In this document: one piece after another, positions 43,230 to 58,200 of the stretch | Layout of the letters: each line of letters begins with the position of its first letter | Numbering within the stretch: the stretch's first letter is position 1 | Assembly (NCBI GenBank): GCA_965222535.1 | Contig: OZ244957.1 | Location: forward strand, 248,001-312,000 | Direction of reading: 5' to 3' | Source of the DNA: G965222535 sp965222535 | GTDB lineage: Bacteria > Pseudomonadota > Gammaproteobacteria > HK1 | Length of the DNA stretch: 64,000 bases | Position numbers and translations under genes: made by a program | Notes under the pieces: generated by a model | What the model was told of the DNA's origin: nothing | What the model saw: only the letters and a program-made list of their open reading frames with translations | Database searches by the model: none

Positions 43230-46200
43230 ATGTCTGAACACCAACAGCACACTTGCCTAAGCTCACTCCGCACGGCGCACAAGGTGGGATGTGATCTCGC
43301 CAACTGGTGCCGGTTTGGGCTATTGCTGTTGCTGCCGGCGGCGTTGCTGCTGGCCCCGGTCACAGCGCTGGCGCAGGTGGCAGCCTATACCTTTACGCTG
43401 GGTGAGCGCACCTTGGGCGAAACCACGGCACTGGGTACGCTGACCGCCATCAACAGCCCCTATACCATCGACAGCATCACCGCGGTCGCCTCGGGCTTTG
43501 CAACGGCAGACAAGTTCGCTATTGATGCCAGCGGGGATTTAAGCTTTATTGGCACTGCGGCAGAAGATGTGGCCGCAAACGCAAGTTACGCGATCGTCGT
43601 CAGCGGCAACGTCAGCGTCAGCGGTAGCACCAGCAGCGCCACGGTAACGGTCTTGGTCAAGGTCGGCATCTGCGATCGCGTTGCGCTGGTGCGAAATGCG
43701 ATCGTCTCTAAGATCAGCGGCGTCTCTTCCTGTGGCGCGGTAACCGCGGCTGGCCTCGGCAGCGTGAATGTTCTGGATGTTACTGATTCCAATCCAATGG
43801 TTACGCAACTGCCGAACGGTTCATTCGCCGGTCTGAGCAGTATGGGTACTTTGGCTATTGTAGTTAACGGGCTTTCAAGCCTTGGCGATGAAGTTTTTGC
43901 CGACCTCGATGACTTGCGGCATCTCACAATCAACGCCGGGGCATTGACGACGATACCGCCGGCGCTGCTCAACCTGCGTAACCTCAATTTTCTTAATCTA
44001 GACAGCAATGCACTGACCGCCTTACCAGAGGCGTTCTCGTTCGCCACGCTCGGTGGTTTGAACGGTGCGTTTAACTCCTTGGTTTTGAGCAACAATGATT
44101 TGCGCCAATTACCGCCGGGTGTGTTTGAGGGGGTGACGATTAATGGCGGGAATTTGGATGTGAGCAACAACCCCAACCCCGGCGATGTTTTCGAGGTCGC
44201 TTTGGCGTTGGAGCAGCTATCGTTTTCCGGTGTACTGGAGTTTCGCGCACGAAGTGCCCTAGCAGGGCCGGCGATCAACGTCACTTGGTCGGTGACGAGC
44301 ACCAACGGGAGCATCGAAACCGGCACGGTGAGCATCGCCGGCGGCAGCGTCGCCAGCAATGTGTTTGCCCCAACGCTAAGTGATATCAGCACGGTGCGTC
44401 TCACGGGTACCGACATCGACACCGCAATCTATCAAGGCTTTGCGCCGCAGTTGCCGCCCCTATTGACGCTTGGCGCGCCGCAGTTCGATCAGCCGTTCGG
44501 CTATGCCTTCACCCTTGAGAGTATACCGACCGAGATAGTCGTCGTTGGCACTATCACCGCCTCTGATCCAAACACCCCGATCCGCTATACCATCGTTGGT
44601 GGTGAGCACGGGGCGGCCTACAGGATAGGCCAACTCGGTGGGGACTTGGCGCTCATTAACCCATCTCAAGTCAAATCGCAGCGCGTTCACTTGATCGTCG
44701 TTGAAGCGCGTGACGCCAACGAGCTTGCTAATACCATCGGCGTTACGGTGTATCTCCAGAATCCCGCACCGTCTTTCACCGACACCGGTCCGTTTAGCAT
44801 ACCGACGCGCACCTTGGGGTCGACGGTGGTGCTCGGTACCGTAAAGGCGCAGCACAGCATTGACATTATCGAGTACTCCCTAGACAACAATCCCGGCAAC
44901 CAATTTAGTATTGGTGCCGACAGCGGCGTATTGGCCTTTACCAGTAATGCTTTTGAAGATGTGTCTCTGACCGAGCGCTACACAGTCAGGGTACTCGCGT
45001 CAACGGCAAGTTTGTTTTCAGAAGCCAACATTGTGGTTAGCGTCGGCATCTGCGATCGCACCCCGTGGGTGCAAAATGCGTTGCAAAACGCCGCTTCGAT
45101 CACCGCTTGCGACGCCATCAATCTTGCCTCGTTGGGCACCATCAGCGGTACATTGGCGATGACCGGTGATAGCACCCTCACCGCGCTGCGTGCGTTCGAT
45201 TTTGGCGGCCTTGTCAATCTCAGCGCCATCGATCTGTCGGATAACGGGCTAGACACCCTGCCGGCGCGCGTGTTTGCCGGGCTGTCCGCCTTGACCCATA
45301 TCGATGTGAGTGGCAATAGCAGCCCAATTTTCATCCCGTTGTGGGTCGAGCTGCTATCCGCGGACAGTTTCCGCGTCCGCAGCGCGTTCCCTGGCCCGGC
45401 GCTTAGGGTGGGTTGGACCGCTATGGATGCGAACGGCAGCGGATTCCAGAGCCCGCCCAATCAATTGTTATCGCTGCCTGCAGGTGCCGAGGTCTCGGAG
45501 GAAGTGAACCCGTCGCAGGATGTGAATAGCGTTTTTACTAATCCGATTTCGTCAGCGATGGTGCATAACCCGGCATTCGACCCCGCCGCCAGTAACTACC
45601 CGGGCTTTGTTTTCCAACTGCTTGACGCAACAGTAGCCGGCGCACCGCAGTTCGAACAACCACAGGGCTACATATTTACGCTTGCCTTAGATGCAGATAT
45701 CGTCGGTCAGGTGACCGCTTTGGATGAGAGCACGGTGAGTTACGCCATCACCGATGGCACCTACCGCGACAGTTATTCGATTAACAGCAGCGGGCAACTA
45801 AGCTATTCGGGTCAGCACAGCGAGACCGCGCATCATGTGCTGGTGGTTCAGGCAAGCGATGGCGCTCAGGACAGCGAAGTCAGTGTCAGCATCCGACATG
45901 ATCGGGCACCCTACATCTCCAATAACGTCTTTACTGTGCCCTCTCGGGCGTTGGCGGTGTCAGTGCTGATCGGTACGGTGGTCGCCAGCGACCCCGACAG
46001 CGACACGATGACCGGCTATAGCTATAGCCTCGCAACCGACAGCAGCGGCAAATTCTCACTATCCGACATCTCTGGCGATGCAAAGCTGTACTTCAACAGC
46101 GACGCTTTAGAGGATGTCACGCTGACGCCAGCCTATACGCTGATCATCCAGACGACCCGCACAGCCCCCAACCAAACCTCCTTCAGCCCGATAACGGTCA

Positions 46201-49200
46201 ACATCGGCATCTGCGATCGCCCAGCACCAGTGCGCGATAGGATCCTCGATAACGCCGGTAGCGATAATGTCGATAACGTTAAGGTCGTCATCCCTGATTC
46301 ATGCGGCGCGATCAGCGTTGCTCACCTTGCCAGCGTAGACGGTAATTTGAAGAGTGGCGGCAGAGACCAAGTTGGCGCGGGCGGACTAACTGCCATAGGC
46401 CCTGGTACGTTGCATCTGCCGCACTTCACCTTTGCCGGTCTCGATAAAATTGTATTCTTGAATATCGAGTTAAAGAATCTTGAAAGCATCGCTGATCAAA
46501 CGTTTGTCGGTCTTAGCAGCCTTAAACAGCTCCGTATTGGGCGAAGCTTCGGCAGCGCTTTTACGACCCTACCGCAGGCAGTGCTAAATGCGCGCGATCT
46601 TGATGATTTTACCTTTCGTCACCAGCTCGCCGAGCTGCCAGAGATGTTCTACAACCAAGATACTGGCATGACCGAGGCGTTCTCGTTCGCCAAGCTCGGT
46701 GGTTCGGACGGTGAGTTTAGCTCCTTGTATTTGGCTAACAACAATTTGACGCAATTGCCGCCGCGCGTGTTTGAGGGGGTGAGGATTAGTAGTGGCGGGA
46801 CTTTGGATGTGAGCGACAACCCCAACTCTGGCGATGCTTTCGAGGTTGCTTTGGAGGTAGAGGAATTGCCGTACGTGAGCTCTTCTTCTTTGCCTCGGTT
46901 TCGTGTGCGAAGCGCCTTGCCCGGACCGGCGATCACCGTCTCTTGGTCGGTTTCTAACACCAGCGGGAGCAGAGAAACTGGCGAGGCAACCATTGCCGGC
47001 GGCAGCGACGCCAGCGTCGTGTTCACCCCGACGCTACCTGATATCAGCAGTATAAGCCTCACGGGCACCGCCATTGATCCCGTCACCTATACGGGCTTTG
47101 ATCCACAGTTGGCAGGGGAGCTGCGTGTTGGTCTGCCGCTCTTTAGCCAACCCGGGGGCTATACCTTCAGCCTCCTCAATGCAGTGGCAGGACAGGCAGT
47201 AGTAGTTGGCAACGTCATGGCGAACAGCAACGCGGCCCTCAATTATGCCATTGTCGGTGGGGCACAAAGCGATAGCTACACCATCAACAGCGGGAGCGGC
47301 GTGTTGCGTTATAACGGCGCTGGCAATGAGACCATCGTAAGCCAGGTGCTGGTCATTAGAGCCGCCAAAACCACCGCTGCAGCGGATGCAGCCACTGTCA
47401 ATGTCACCATCCATGTCGATGTGCCATTTAGGTTCGCTGAGTTTGGTCCGTTCTATCTTGAAAGCGAGGCCAAAAACACGGCGGTGGTTATCGGTACCGT
47501 AAAAGCGACTGACGACAACGGCGATGATCCGCCAACAAGCTATACGATCAGCACCGATCCGAGTGCTAAGTTTTCCATCAATGCAAGCAGCGGGGAGCTG
47601 TACTTCAGAACTGCCGTCGCTGAAGACGTCAGTCTCATCGCGGCCTATACAGTGCGTGTTGCGGCGCTGTCAGCGGCGGGACAAACCGCCAGCACCGAAG
47701 TGGTACTCAACATCGGCATCTGCGATCGCCCAGCACCAGTGCGCGATAGGATCCTCGCTAACGCCGGTAGCGATAATGTCGTCATCCCTGATTCATGCGG
47801 CGCGATCAGCGTTGCTCACCTTGCCAGCGTAAACGGTACTTTGAAGGGTAGTGGCGGACAAGACCAAGCTGGCGCGGGCGGACTAACTGCCCAAGGTAGC
47901 AATACGCGTGATCTGCCGCACTTCACCTTTGCCGGTCTCGATAAAATTGTATTCTTGAATATCGAGTTAGAGAATCTTGAAAGCATCGCTGATCAAACGT
48001 TTGTCGGTCTTAGCAGCCTTAAACAGCTCCGTATTGGGCGAAGCTTCGGCAGCGCTTTTACGACCCTGCCGCAGGCAGTGCTGAATGCGCGCGGTCTTGA
48101 GGAACTTATCATTGGTCGACGTCTCTCCGAGCTGCCAGAGATGTTCTACAACCAAGATACTGGCATGACCGAGGCGTTCTCGTTCGCCAAGCTCAGTTCT
48201 AACGGTGTGTTTGTCCACCTAGGTTTGAGCAACAACAATTTGACGCAATTGCCGCCGGGCGTGTTTGAAGGGGTGACGATTAGTGGCGAGACTTTGGATG
48301 TGAGCATCAACCCGGGGGCCCCTTTCCCAGTTGGGCTTACCCTTTCGCGCGTCAGCACGACAAACTTCCGTATCGTCAGCGATATCGCCGGACCGGCGAT
48401 CAACGTCACTTGGTCGGCTCCCGGTGGCAACGTTGCCGCCGACAGCATCACCATTGGCGGTGGCGCAACCGCCAGTTCTCCGTTCACCCCAGGTGGTACC
48501 TTCGAAACGGTGAGGATCAGCAGCGCCAGCATTGTTGGTGATGGGTCAACATACAAGGGCTTTGCGCTGGCTTTGTTGTCGCCCCTATTGACGGTTGGCG
48601 CGCCACAGTTCGATCAGCCGTTTGGTTATATGTTTGACCTTGCGCAGGCGACCGCCGGCATGTTGGTCGGCACGGTGGTCGCGACTGACTTTGAGAGCGA
48701 TGCGTTCAGCTATGCCATCCGCGATGGTGTACACAGTCAGCGCTATACGATCGATAGCAGCAGCGGCGTGTTGCGCTACCGTGGCGATGGCAATGAGACA
48801 GCCGTAAGCCAGATGCTGACGATCGAAGCCAAAGAAAACAGCAGCCTCTTGGCATCTACCGTTGGCGTTACCATCAACGTCAACACGCCGCCACAGTTCG
48901 CGGTTGGCCCGTTTTATCTACCGCAGCGCGATGATGCCAGCGAACGCACCCTCATCCAAGACGGCGCTGGCAATGCGGTGGTGATTGCCAGCGATGCCAA
49001 TGGTTCGGCGCTATCGTTTAGCATTGGCAGCGTCACAGCGGCCAACGCTGCGGTCAGTGTTGGCGGCAAGTTCAGCATTGACAACGCGGGGGTGCTGGGC
49101 TTTGACAGCGCGGCTTTTGAGGATGTTGCGCTGAACGCAAGCTATGCGATTAACATCAGCGTAAGCGACGGTGTCTATCAGCGGAACGCCACGTTGACGG

Positions 49201-52200
49201 TCAATATCGGGATCTGCGATCGCATCGCGCTGGTGCGAGAGGCGATCATCGCGCAGCTCACCAGCGGCTCTTCGTCGTGCAGCGCGATCACTGCGACGGC
49301 CCTTAGCGGCGTGACTTCCTTAACTATCGCAGAGACTCCTGGAAGCGTTACCCTGCTGCCAAACGGTTCATTCGCCGCTCTGAGCAATATGGTGACCCTG
49401 GCTATTGCAGTTACCGGGCTTTCAGACCTTGAGGCTGAAGTTTTTGCCAACCTCGATGGCTTGCAGCATCTCACAATCAACACCGGGGCATTGGTTTCGA
49501 TACCGCGGTCACTGCTCAGCCTGCGTGGCCTCAGTGCACTTGATCTAAGCGGCAATGCGCTGACCGCGCTGCCGCCCGCCCCATTTTCGTTTGCCCAACT
49601 GGCGGCGGTGCAAGGATTTGCGACACTGGACTTGAGCGACAACGCTTTGACGCAACTGCCGCCGCGTGCATTTGAGGAAGTGCAGCTCACCAGCAGCGGG
49701 CGCTTGGATGTGAGCGACAACCCTTCGGCGGGTGATAGGCTTGCGGTGCGCTTAGCGGTGGCACCAGTGATACCCTCTGATGGCGCGCGCCCCTCCTCAT
49801 TTTACATCGCAAGCGATATCGCCGGGCCTTCGGCCAGCGTCTCTTGGAGGGTGAACAATGCTACCCCCATCACCGGCAGCGCCGCCATTGACGGAGGCAG
49901 CCGTACCAGCACGGTGTTCACGCCGCAAACTAACTCTGTTAGCTCACTGAGCTTGACGGGCGCTACGTTCGGTTCAAATTATGTTGGCTTTGAGCCCCAG
50001 TTGGCACCGCCGTTGACGTTTGACGCGCCACTCTTTGGTGCGCCTCTCGGCTATTACTTTAACTTGGATGCATCGGCCGGCCAGACCATCGTTGGCACGG
50101 TAAGCGCCTTTGATAGCGTGCGCTACGCCATCTTCGATGGTGCGCATAGCACACGCTACACGATCGACAACAACACCGGCGAACTGCGTTATAGCGGCGA
50201 TGGGAATGAGACAATCGCAAGCCAAGTACTGATGGTCGAGGCCACCAGCAACAGCAACCAAGGCGCCAGCGTCAGCGTCAACATCAACGTTAATGTACCG
50301 CTTGCGTTCACCGCGCTGGGGCCATTTCATGTTACCAGCACGATCAAAAACGCGGCGGTGGTTATCGGTACCGTCATCGCCGCCGATGACAACGGCGATG
50401 ATCCAGTAACCAGCTATGCCATCAACACTGACCCGAGTGCTAAGTTTTCCATCAATGCCAGCAGTGGGGAGCTGTACTTCAGCACCGCCGTCGATGAAGA
50501 CCTCGGTCTCACCGCGGCTTATACAGTAGGCGTTACGGCACGAACCGCAGGGGGGCAGAGCGCAAGCGCCCAAGCGGTACTCAACATCGGTATTTGCAAT
50601 CGTACGCCGGAGGTGCTGGAGGTGCTGAATGAACTGCAAGCCAGCGACCAGACGGGGTTGGGTTGTGCCCGCGCAACGCTCAACACCTTGGGGTTTATCA
50701 ACGTTCTTGATGTGTCGCAGCGGGGGATTAGCGTGCTGCAGCCGTTTGATTTCGCCGCGCTTGAGAATGTGCAGCAAATCGATCTCTCCGGTAACGCGAT
50801 CACAAGCCTGCCAGAAGAGCTATTTGGCAACTTAGGCGAGTTACTCCGCCTGATCCTGCGCGATAATCCTCTGTCTACGCTGCCCGAGCAGATATTTAGC
50901 GATCTGAATAATCTACGCGAACTAGACCTTGCTAATCTGGCCTTGAGCGCTTTGCCGGCAGGCCTGCTGAACGGGGTTCCGATCATCGATACCCTACGCC
51001 TCAATGGTAACCGTTTCACTACCTTGCCGGCACCGCTTGAACAGGCCTTCAGCGATCGCACGGCGCTCAACCTTAAAGCCCTCTACTTAAACGACAATGC
51101 CCTGACGGCATTGCCGATGAGCGGCTCGTTCGCCCATCTTGGACGCGATGGGGTTACGCAGAGCGGGGTGCAGGTGGATGGAGCGTTGAATACCCTTGAG
51201 CTCAGCGGCAACAAGATCGGGCATTTTCCGCAGGGTGTTTTTGCTGGCCTGAATATCAATAACCTGCTGAATGTGAGCGACAACCCACAGCCTGGAAGCA
51301 ACGTTGCGCTGACAGCCAGCATCCGCCAACTGGCACCAGTTGGCGGCGATTGGCAGCTTGAGGTTAGCACCTCGATTGCCGGGCCGCCGCTCGACCTAAC
51401 CTATCAGACGATCACCAGCGGTGCCGTGGCAACGAACACCATTGCGCTTTCCGCCGGCGCTTCGAGCACCGCGTTCACCGTGGCGACAACGGTTGAGTTC
51501 GTGGCGCTCAGCGACGTTGAGATCGGCAGCGCTTTCCAAGGGTTTGCGGCGCAAGTGGACAGCATCCCGGTGCCGGTTGGAGCGCCGGCGTTTGAGCAAA
51601 ACGCTTATCAGTTTAGCTTTGATATCGATGCCCAGTTGCTCGGCACAGTGCGGGCCTTCGATCTCGATGCCGGCAACAGCGTTAGCCACAGCATCATTAG
51701 CGGTGCTACTGCGGCGCGCTATTCCATCAATGAAGCCAGCGGCGCGCTGTCCTATACCGCCGGCGGCGGTGAGACGATCGCCACCCAAGTGCTGATCGTG
51801 CAAGCCACGAATAATGGGCAGCGCAACGCGACGGTAAGCGTAACCTTAATACCGAATACTGTGCCGCAACTAACCAGCAGTGATACCTTTTACATTGGAG
51901 CGCGCGCCTTGGGAAGCGCGGTGCCGGTCGGCACCATTGTCGCCAAAGACGCCGACGGCGACCCGATCCTCAGCTATAGCTTACTCTCCAATCCGGGCGA
52001 CAAATTCAGCCTCGCTATGGTTGACGGCATGGGCCTGTTGAGCTTCATCAGCAGCGACCTTGAAGACCTAAGCTTAAGCGCCGCGTACGTGCTGCCACTG
52101 GAGGTGTTCAGCAACCGCATTCAACTGTATGCGACGATCAGCGTCACCGTTGGGATCTGCGATCGCTCGCCCGCGGTGCAAACGGCAATCCTTGCGAATG

Positions 52201-55200
52201 TCACCGCTCTGGGCGACTGTACCCGCATCACGCGCGAGCAGCTTGAGGCCTATAGCGGTACGCTTGCCGTGGAGGTGGCAGTTGACGCGCCGCTCGCTGC
52301 CTTACAGTCCTTTGATTTCGCCGCCCTTGCTAACCTTCGCGAACTGAGACTGATTGATTCTGGGAGGCAACTGCGCAATCTGCCGCAAGAGCTGTTTTAT
52401 GATCTGACAAGCCTTGAGGTGCTGGATTTGTCGGGCAATGTACTGGAGACCCTTGACGCGCCATTGTTCAATCGTCTTGCAGGTCTTACAACACTTGACG
52501 CAAGTGGCAATGCGTTGAGCACCTGGCCCTCTGCTGTAGAAGCACTGACAACCCTCGATCGCCTTAATTTGGCAACCAATCGCATTATCGAATTGCCGCC
52601 AACAGTGCGCATTGCTGATCATGCAAACTATACGCTGGCGTACCTTGACCTCAGCGCTAACGATCTGTTGACGCTGCCAGAGATGGCGCTGAGCGGACTC
52701 AGCATCACTGTTGGCGGGACGCTCAATGTCAGCGCTAACCCCAGTCTAGGTGATGTATTAGTGGTCGATCTGCGGCCGCAACAGCTTAGCAACAGCAGCG
52801 ACTACGAGCGCTATCAGGTACACAGCCGCCTGCCCGGGCCAATCGTCACCATCGCGTGGCAGGCAAACGGCGGCAGCGGCAGTACAGAGGCCCTGACAGG
52901 TAGCGTCACGATTGCCGCCGGTGCCACCGCAAGCGACACCGTTGAGCTTGAGATCGCCAAGTACCAGGAGATCCGCTTCAGCAACGCGATCATTGACGAT
53001 CCGCGCTATATTGGCTTCACCCCATCCGTATCGTTGCTGCCGTTGCAAAGCGGTCAACCACGCTTTGACGAGCCTGATGGCTATACTTTCGCTCGGCTGT
53101 ATGCAAATAGCACAATCGGTGCCACTATCGGCACCGTCACAGCACTCAACCCAGACGGCACCGCCCCCACGTACATCCTTGGCAATACAGGAGGTCGCTT
53201 TGCGTTGAGCAATGACGGTGTCATCAGTTACCAAGGCGCTGGCGGCGAGACGCCAGGGACCCGCTTTGACCTTGTCGTCAACGCTCTCGGTGCCCCTGAT
53301 GCGACGGTTGCGGTGGTTGTCTTCGTCAATAGCCCGCCCCAGGTTGATGCTAACGCAAGCGTCGTGTTCACTTTGCCGATACCTGCGAGCAGCGGCGCTC
53401 AGCGCTCGCTCGGTCGCATTGCGATTAGTGATCCCGATAACGACGTACTTGACTATGTCATCATGGGCGCTACGTCCGCAACCGGCGCACCCGTCAGCAA
53501 TGTGTTCTCTATCAACAATCAAGGTTTCCTGAGCTTTATCGGCAACGCTCCTGAAGATGTGACGTCCAATGCAAGCTACGCGGTGGCAGTGCGCGCCAGC
53601 GACGCCGCTTTGGGGGTTATGATCACCGTGACTGTCAACATCGGCATCTGCGATCGTACGCAAGCGGTGCGCAACCTGCTGGTCACCTCCATCGGCGGCG
53701 GCAGTTGTGGCACGGTCACTGCTGCGCAACTGGAATCCCTCAGCAGCAACCTTTCGCTAAGTGGCGATAACACGTTCACCGCGTTGCAGTCCTTCGACTT
53801 TGCTGGCCTTACAGAGCTTACGCAGTTGAGTCTGTCGAACAGCGCACTGCAATCCCTTGGGGAAGGCCTGTTTGCTGACTTGAGCAACCTGACCGAACTG
53901 CGGATTAACAGCGCCCAACTCGCCCGCTTAGGCGATCGGGCGTTTGCCGGCCTTACCATGCTTACGCGCCTTGAGCTTTCTGGTAACCGCTTAACGGCGC
54001 TACCGCAAACGGTGTTTGAAGGCGTTGCTCAAGGGACGTTGAACACTCTGCTGCTACAGGAAAACCAATTGAGCACCCTGCCGCTTGGCGTGTTTGCTGG
54101 CCTAAATGTCACCACAGAATTGAACCTCAGTAACAACAGCGGCGCGCCGTTCAGCGCAATGCTGTCCCTGCGGCAGTTGCAAAATATGGGTGATACGCAG
54201 CGCTTTGTCGTCGATAACGCGCGCCCCGGGCCTGCGCTTATGGTTGGCTGGGAGGCGAGCGGAGGGGGTACAATCCTCCAAGGAACAGTCAGCGTGGCAG
54301 GCGGCAACTCCGTCAGCAGCAGCATCGATATCGCGGATGGCTATAGTGGGATAAGCCTCCGCAGCGCGACCATCGATGAGAGCATCTACCAAGGTTTTGC
54401 CGCCACCTTCGCAAGCGGCGTATTGGCGATCAACGTTCCAGACTTCGATCGCGAAAGTTACGACTACACCCTCAGCCGTGGTATTGGATCGAGCACAACG
54501 ATCCTCGTCACTGCGACCAGTCCCGCCGACCCAACAGCCGCTGCTGCTTATACCCTAAGCGGTGCCGGTGCCGACCGTTTCACGATTACCCAAGGAGGCG
54601 TGTTCAGCTATAGTGGCAGCGGCGAAACCAGCAACCTTTCTCTGCGGGTTAGCGTAACCATTGGTGGCAGAAGCAACAGCGCTGCGATCAGCGTAACCGT
54701 CGTCAATGATTATACGCCGCAGTTTATCGGCAACGGCGCGAACGTGCGCAGCTACACCTTCAATCTCGAAGCGAACCGCATGATAGCAGCGGGGATCGAG
54801 ATCGGCACTGTGATTGCCACTGATGGCAACAACGAGGATCCGTCCTATGCGATCACCGCCGTCAGCGATGATCGCTTCTCTCTCTTCGATGTTGGTGAAG
54901 CGTCCGGCATTTTGTTTTATCGGGGGCCTGGCGAGCGCAAAGGCGCAACCTATGCGTTGAGCATCAGCGCTAGGGATGCAGGCGATAACGAAGACCAAAC
55001 GATGCTGCACATAACGGTGGTTGGTCTGGAGTTCGTTGATGCCGCAGCGCTGGTGTTTGATGCCCCCGCGTACACGTTCACCATTGAACGTGGTTTGCCC
55101 GCGGACGAGGTGATGGCGTTCGGTACCGTGTATGCGATTGACAGCGACAACCGTGCGCTCGCGTTCACCGCAGAGCAAGATAGCGATCGCTTCAGCATTA

Positions 55201-58200
55201 CCACCAACAACTTAAGCGATGGCACCAGCATCGCCAACGGCGTGTTGCACTATAGCGGCAGTGGTGAACTGGCGGCGAGTAGCTTTGCTATTCGTGTGAT
55301 GACGGCTGATGCGGCGGGTGAAACGCGAAGCCATGAGGCGATCGTGGAACTGGGGCTGCAAAGTATGTTCGCGCCAGAGTTTGACGCCGCAATTTTCTAT
55401 TTTGTCCTGAACGCCAATGACAGCAACGTCATCATCGGCTCCGTTACCGCCTCCGATCGCAATCAGGAGACGATCAACTATAGCCTCGACAGCATCGGGA
55501 ATCATTTCTCGCGCTTTTCCCTCAATGCGCAAAGCGGGGCGCTGCGCTATACCGACAGCGCCGGATCCATCAATGAAACCATTGCCTTAGTGGTAAGGGC
55601 GACGGATGTGAGTGCCAGCGCCTTGAGCGTCACTGCGGCGGTTGTGATCAACATCAACAACTTGACGTTTATCGATACAACCAACTTCTCTTCTGTGACC
55701 GGCTACACGTTCTCCCTTTCACGCGGCGCCAACGGTGGTGCCAACGGGCTGCTGGTGGGCACTGTACGGGCGCAGGACAGCGAAGGCGGCACCATTGCTT
55801 ACATCCTGAGCAATAGCGCCGGTGGCTTGTTTGCGTTCGGTGACAGTGACGCTTTCGGGGTGCGGATCAACTACCTCGGCACCGGCGAGATGCTCTCTCA
55901 GACACTGGCGGTACAAGCGCTAACGCAAGACCGCACGGATGCGACGAACGTCTTCATAGCAGGGCGCATGGCAGACGCAATGGTGCTGGTTGCGGTGCAA
56001 AACGACAGACTGCCACAGTTTATCGATGCACCGTACGAGTTCACCCTAAATGCCCGACAAAGCGGTGTCAATCAGCCGCTCATGCTCGGCTCCGTCAGCG
56101 CCTCCGACGCGAATATTGAGACTGTAACGTTCGTCCTTGATACACGCTCAAACACAGCCGATTTCAGTATCAACACAGTCTATGGTCAAGGGTTTGCCAG
56201 CTATGGCGTGCTGCACTACATCGGCAGCGGTGAGACACCGAATACCACGCTACCGAGTGTGTATGTGTTGGCTGTTGATGGAGGCGGCAACACTGTCGCG
56301 GCGGAGGTGACTGTGATCATCGCTGGGATAGTGTTTGATATGCCGAGCTATGTCTTTTCGCTTGTGCACGGTCATGCCGCCGCGGACGATGCCGGCACCG
56401 TGCTTGGTACTATCCGCGCCAACGACAGCGAAGGTGAAACGCTGATTTATTCGTTACAAGTAAGTAACGACAGCAGTAAATTCAGCTTGTTAAACGCTGC
56501 CACAAACGCGGTTGAGTTGCGCTACATGGGCAGCGGCGAAACGCAAAACACGGTGCTCACGGTAAACGCCACCAACGCCAACGGCGATCGCAGCGACAGC
56601 GTAGTGGTGATGGTTGTTGCGGAAAATAGTATTGCGCCGGCGTTTGTCGGTGTACCGTACCGCTTCAGCATGAACGCCGGGGTAAGCGGTCAGCAACAAA
56701 CGCTCGTGGTCGGCACCGTCACCGCCATCGATGGTAATTTCGAATCACCAAGCTACCGTATCGACAGCGATTCCACGCCGCTTAATGGCTTCAGTATCGA
56801 TCCTGTAAGCGGCGTCTTGCGCTATGAAGGCAGTGGCGAGTTGCACGATACCGCGGCAACACTGATTGTACGCGCCTCCGATGCAGCGGATAACGCCGCC
56901 AGCACCACGGTTATGGTCGATTTTGTAGGCCTTCGTTTTGTGCCGCCAGAATCACTCAATCTCCCGTATGGGCTGCCTTGGATAGCGCCGATGTACACCT
57001 TCAGCCTTTCCCTCGGCGTACCGTTTGGGGAGATGACGGACACTCAGGGGAGTCCCATTGCTTTTGCCGCGGTGACGGCGCGCGACAGCGATGGCAATCC
57101 AATCACCTACAGCATCGATAACGACCTGTTCCGCATCGGCCCCTCTGACGGCGCGCTGAGTTACAACAGCGCGCGCGGCGAAACCGAAGATGCGCAACTC
57201 ATCGTTTCGGTCACCGCTGCTGAATTGAGTGCCACGGCAGCCGTGTTGATCAAAATCGTAAACAATAGTGCGCCGGTGTTTGTTGGGGCACCATATACCT
57301 TCAATGTGGCCGCTGACGCCAGTGGTACGCCCAACTCATTTATCATTGGCAACGTACTGGCGACCGATGCCAATCGCGATCCGCTCATCTATTCAGTCAA
57401 TACAGGCAGTGCTGAGCAGGCGTTTGATACGCGCTTTGAGTTCAGTGATGGTAACCAAGTGCTGCATTATATCGGTAACGGTGAAACGCCGAACGCCGTA
57501 TTCATCATCACGATTACCGCGCGTGATTTGGCGAATAACACCGCGAGCGCCGTTATCCATATCCTTATCGCGCCGACCACCATGGCCTCTCGCACCCAAG
57601 TAACCGATATGACCGTCGCTAAGGTGGCCCTCACCATCGCTAACGACACCATTGAGGTCATTGGCGGTCGCTTCAGCGCCGCGCCGCATCTGATTATTTC
57701 GGGTAATACGATGCGTTCCGAGTGGCACCAAATGCGCCGTCTTGGTCACTGGAGTCAGTTGCAGAGCTGGCGGCACGTGGGTGCTTGGGATGGCACCGAA
57801 CGTAAGCTTGATGCCGATTGGCTTCAGGATCAGTTAGGGTTCGGTTTTGCCGCTGACCTTGACGCAAAATGGAAGAAATTCCGCGCTAATCTAGTGGCGA
57901 GTTCTTCGTTCCTGATGCGCCTTGGTGCCGACACTGAAGAGGACGTGACAGCCGGCACCGACGTTGGCTACGGCGGCAAAGGCGGCTGGTCGTTCTGGGG
58001 CAAAGGGCATCTCAGCGGTTATCAGCGTACGCAGCACAACAACGAGGTCAAAGGCAACGTGCTGTCCGCCTATTTCGGTCTCGATTACGAACTACGTGAC
58101 ATGTTCTCAACCGGCGATCGTCTGCTGCTTGGCGCTGCTATCGCTCACAGCACCAGCGGCGGTACGTTCAAGAGCAGCACTGCCGCCGACCTAAGAGCCG

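Noticed and set aside
43663..53660. Recurring TGCGATCGC octamer-like sites as a dispersed DNA motif
   Set aside because: They encode the conserved CDR of GICDR in each module; protein repeat explains them.
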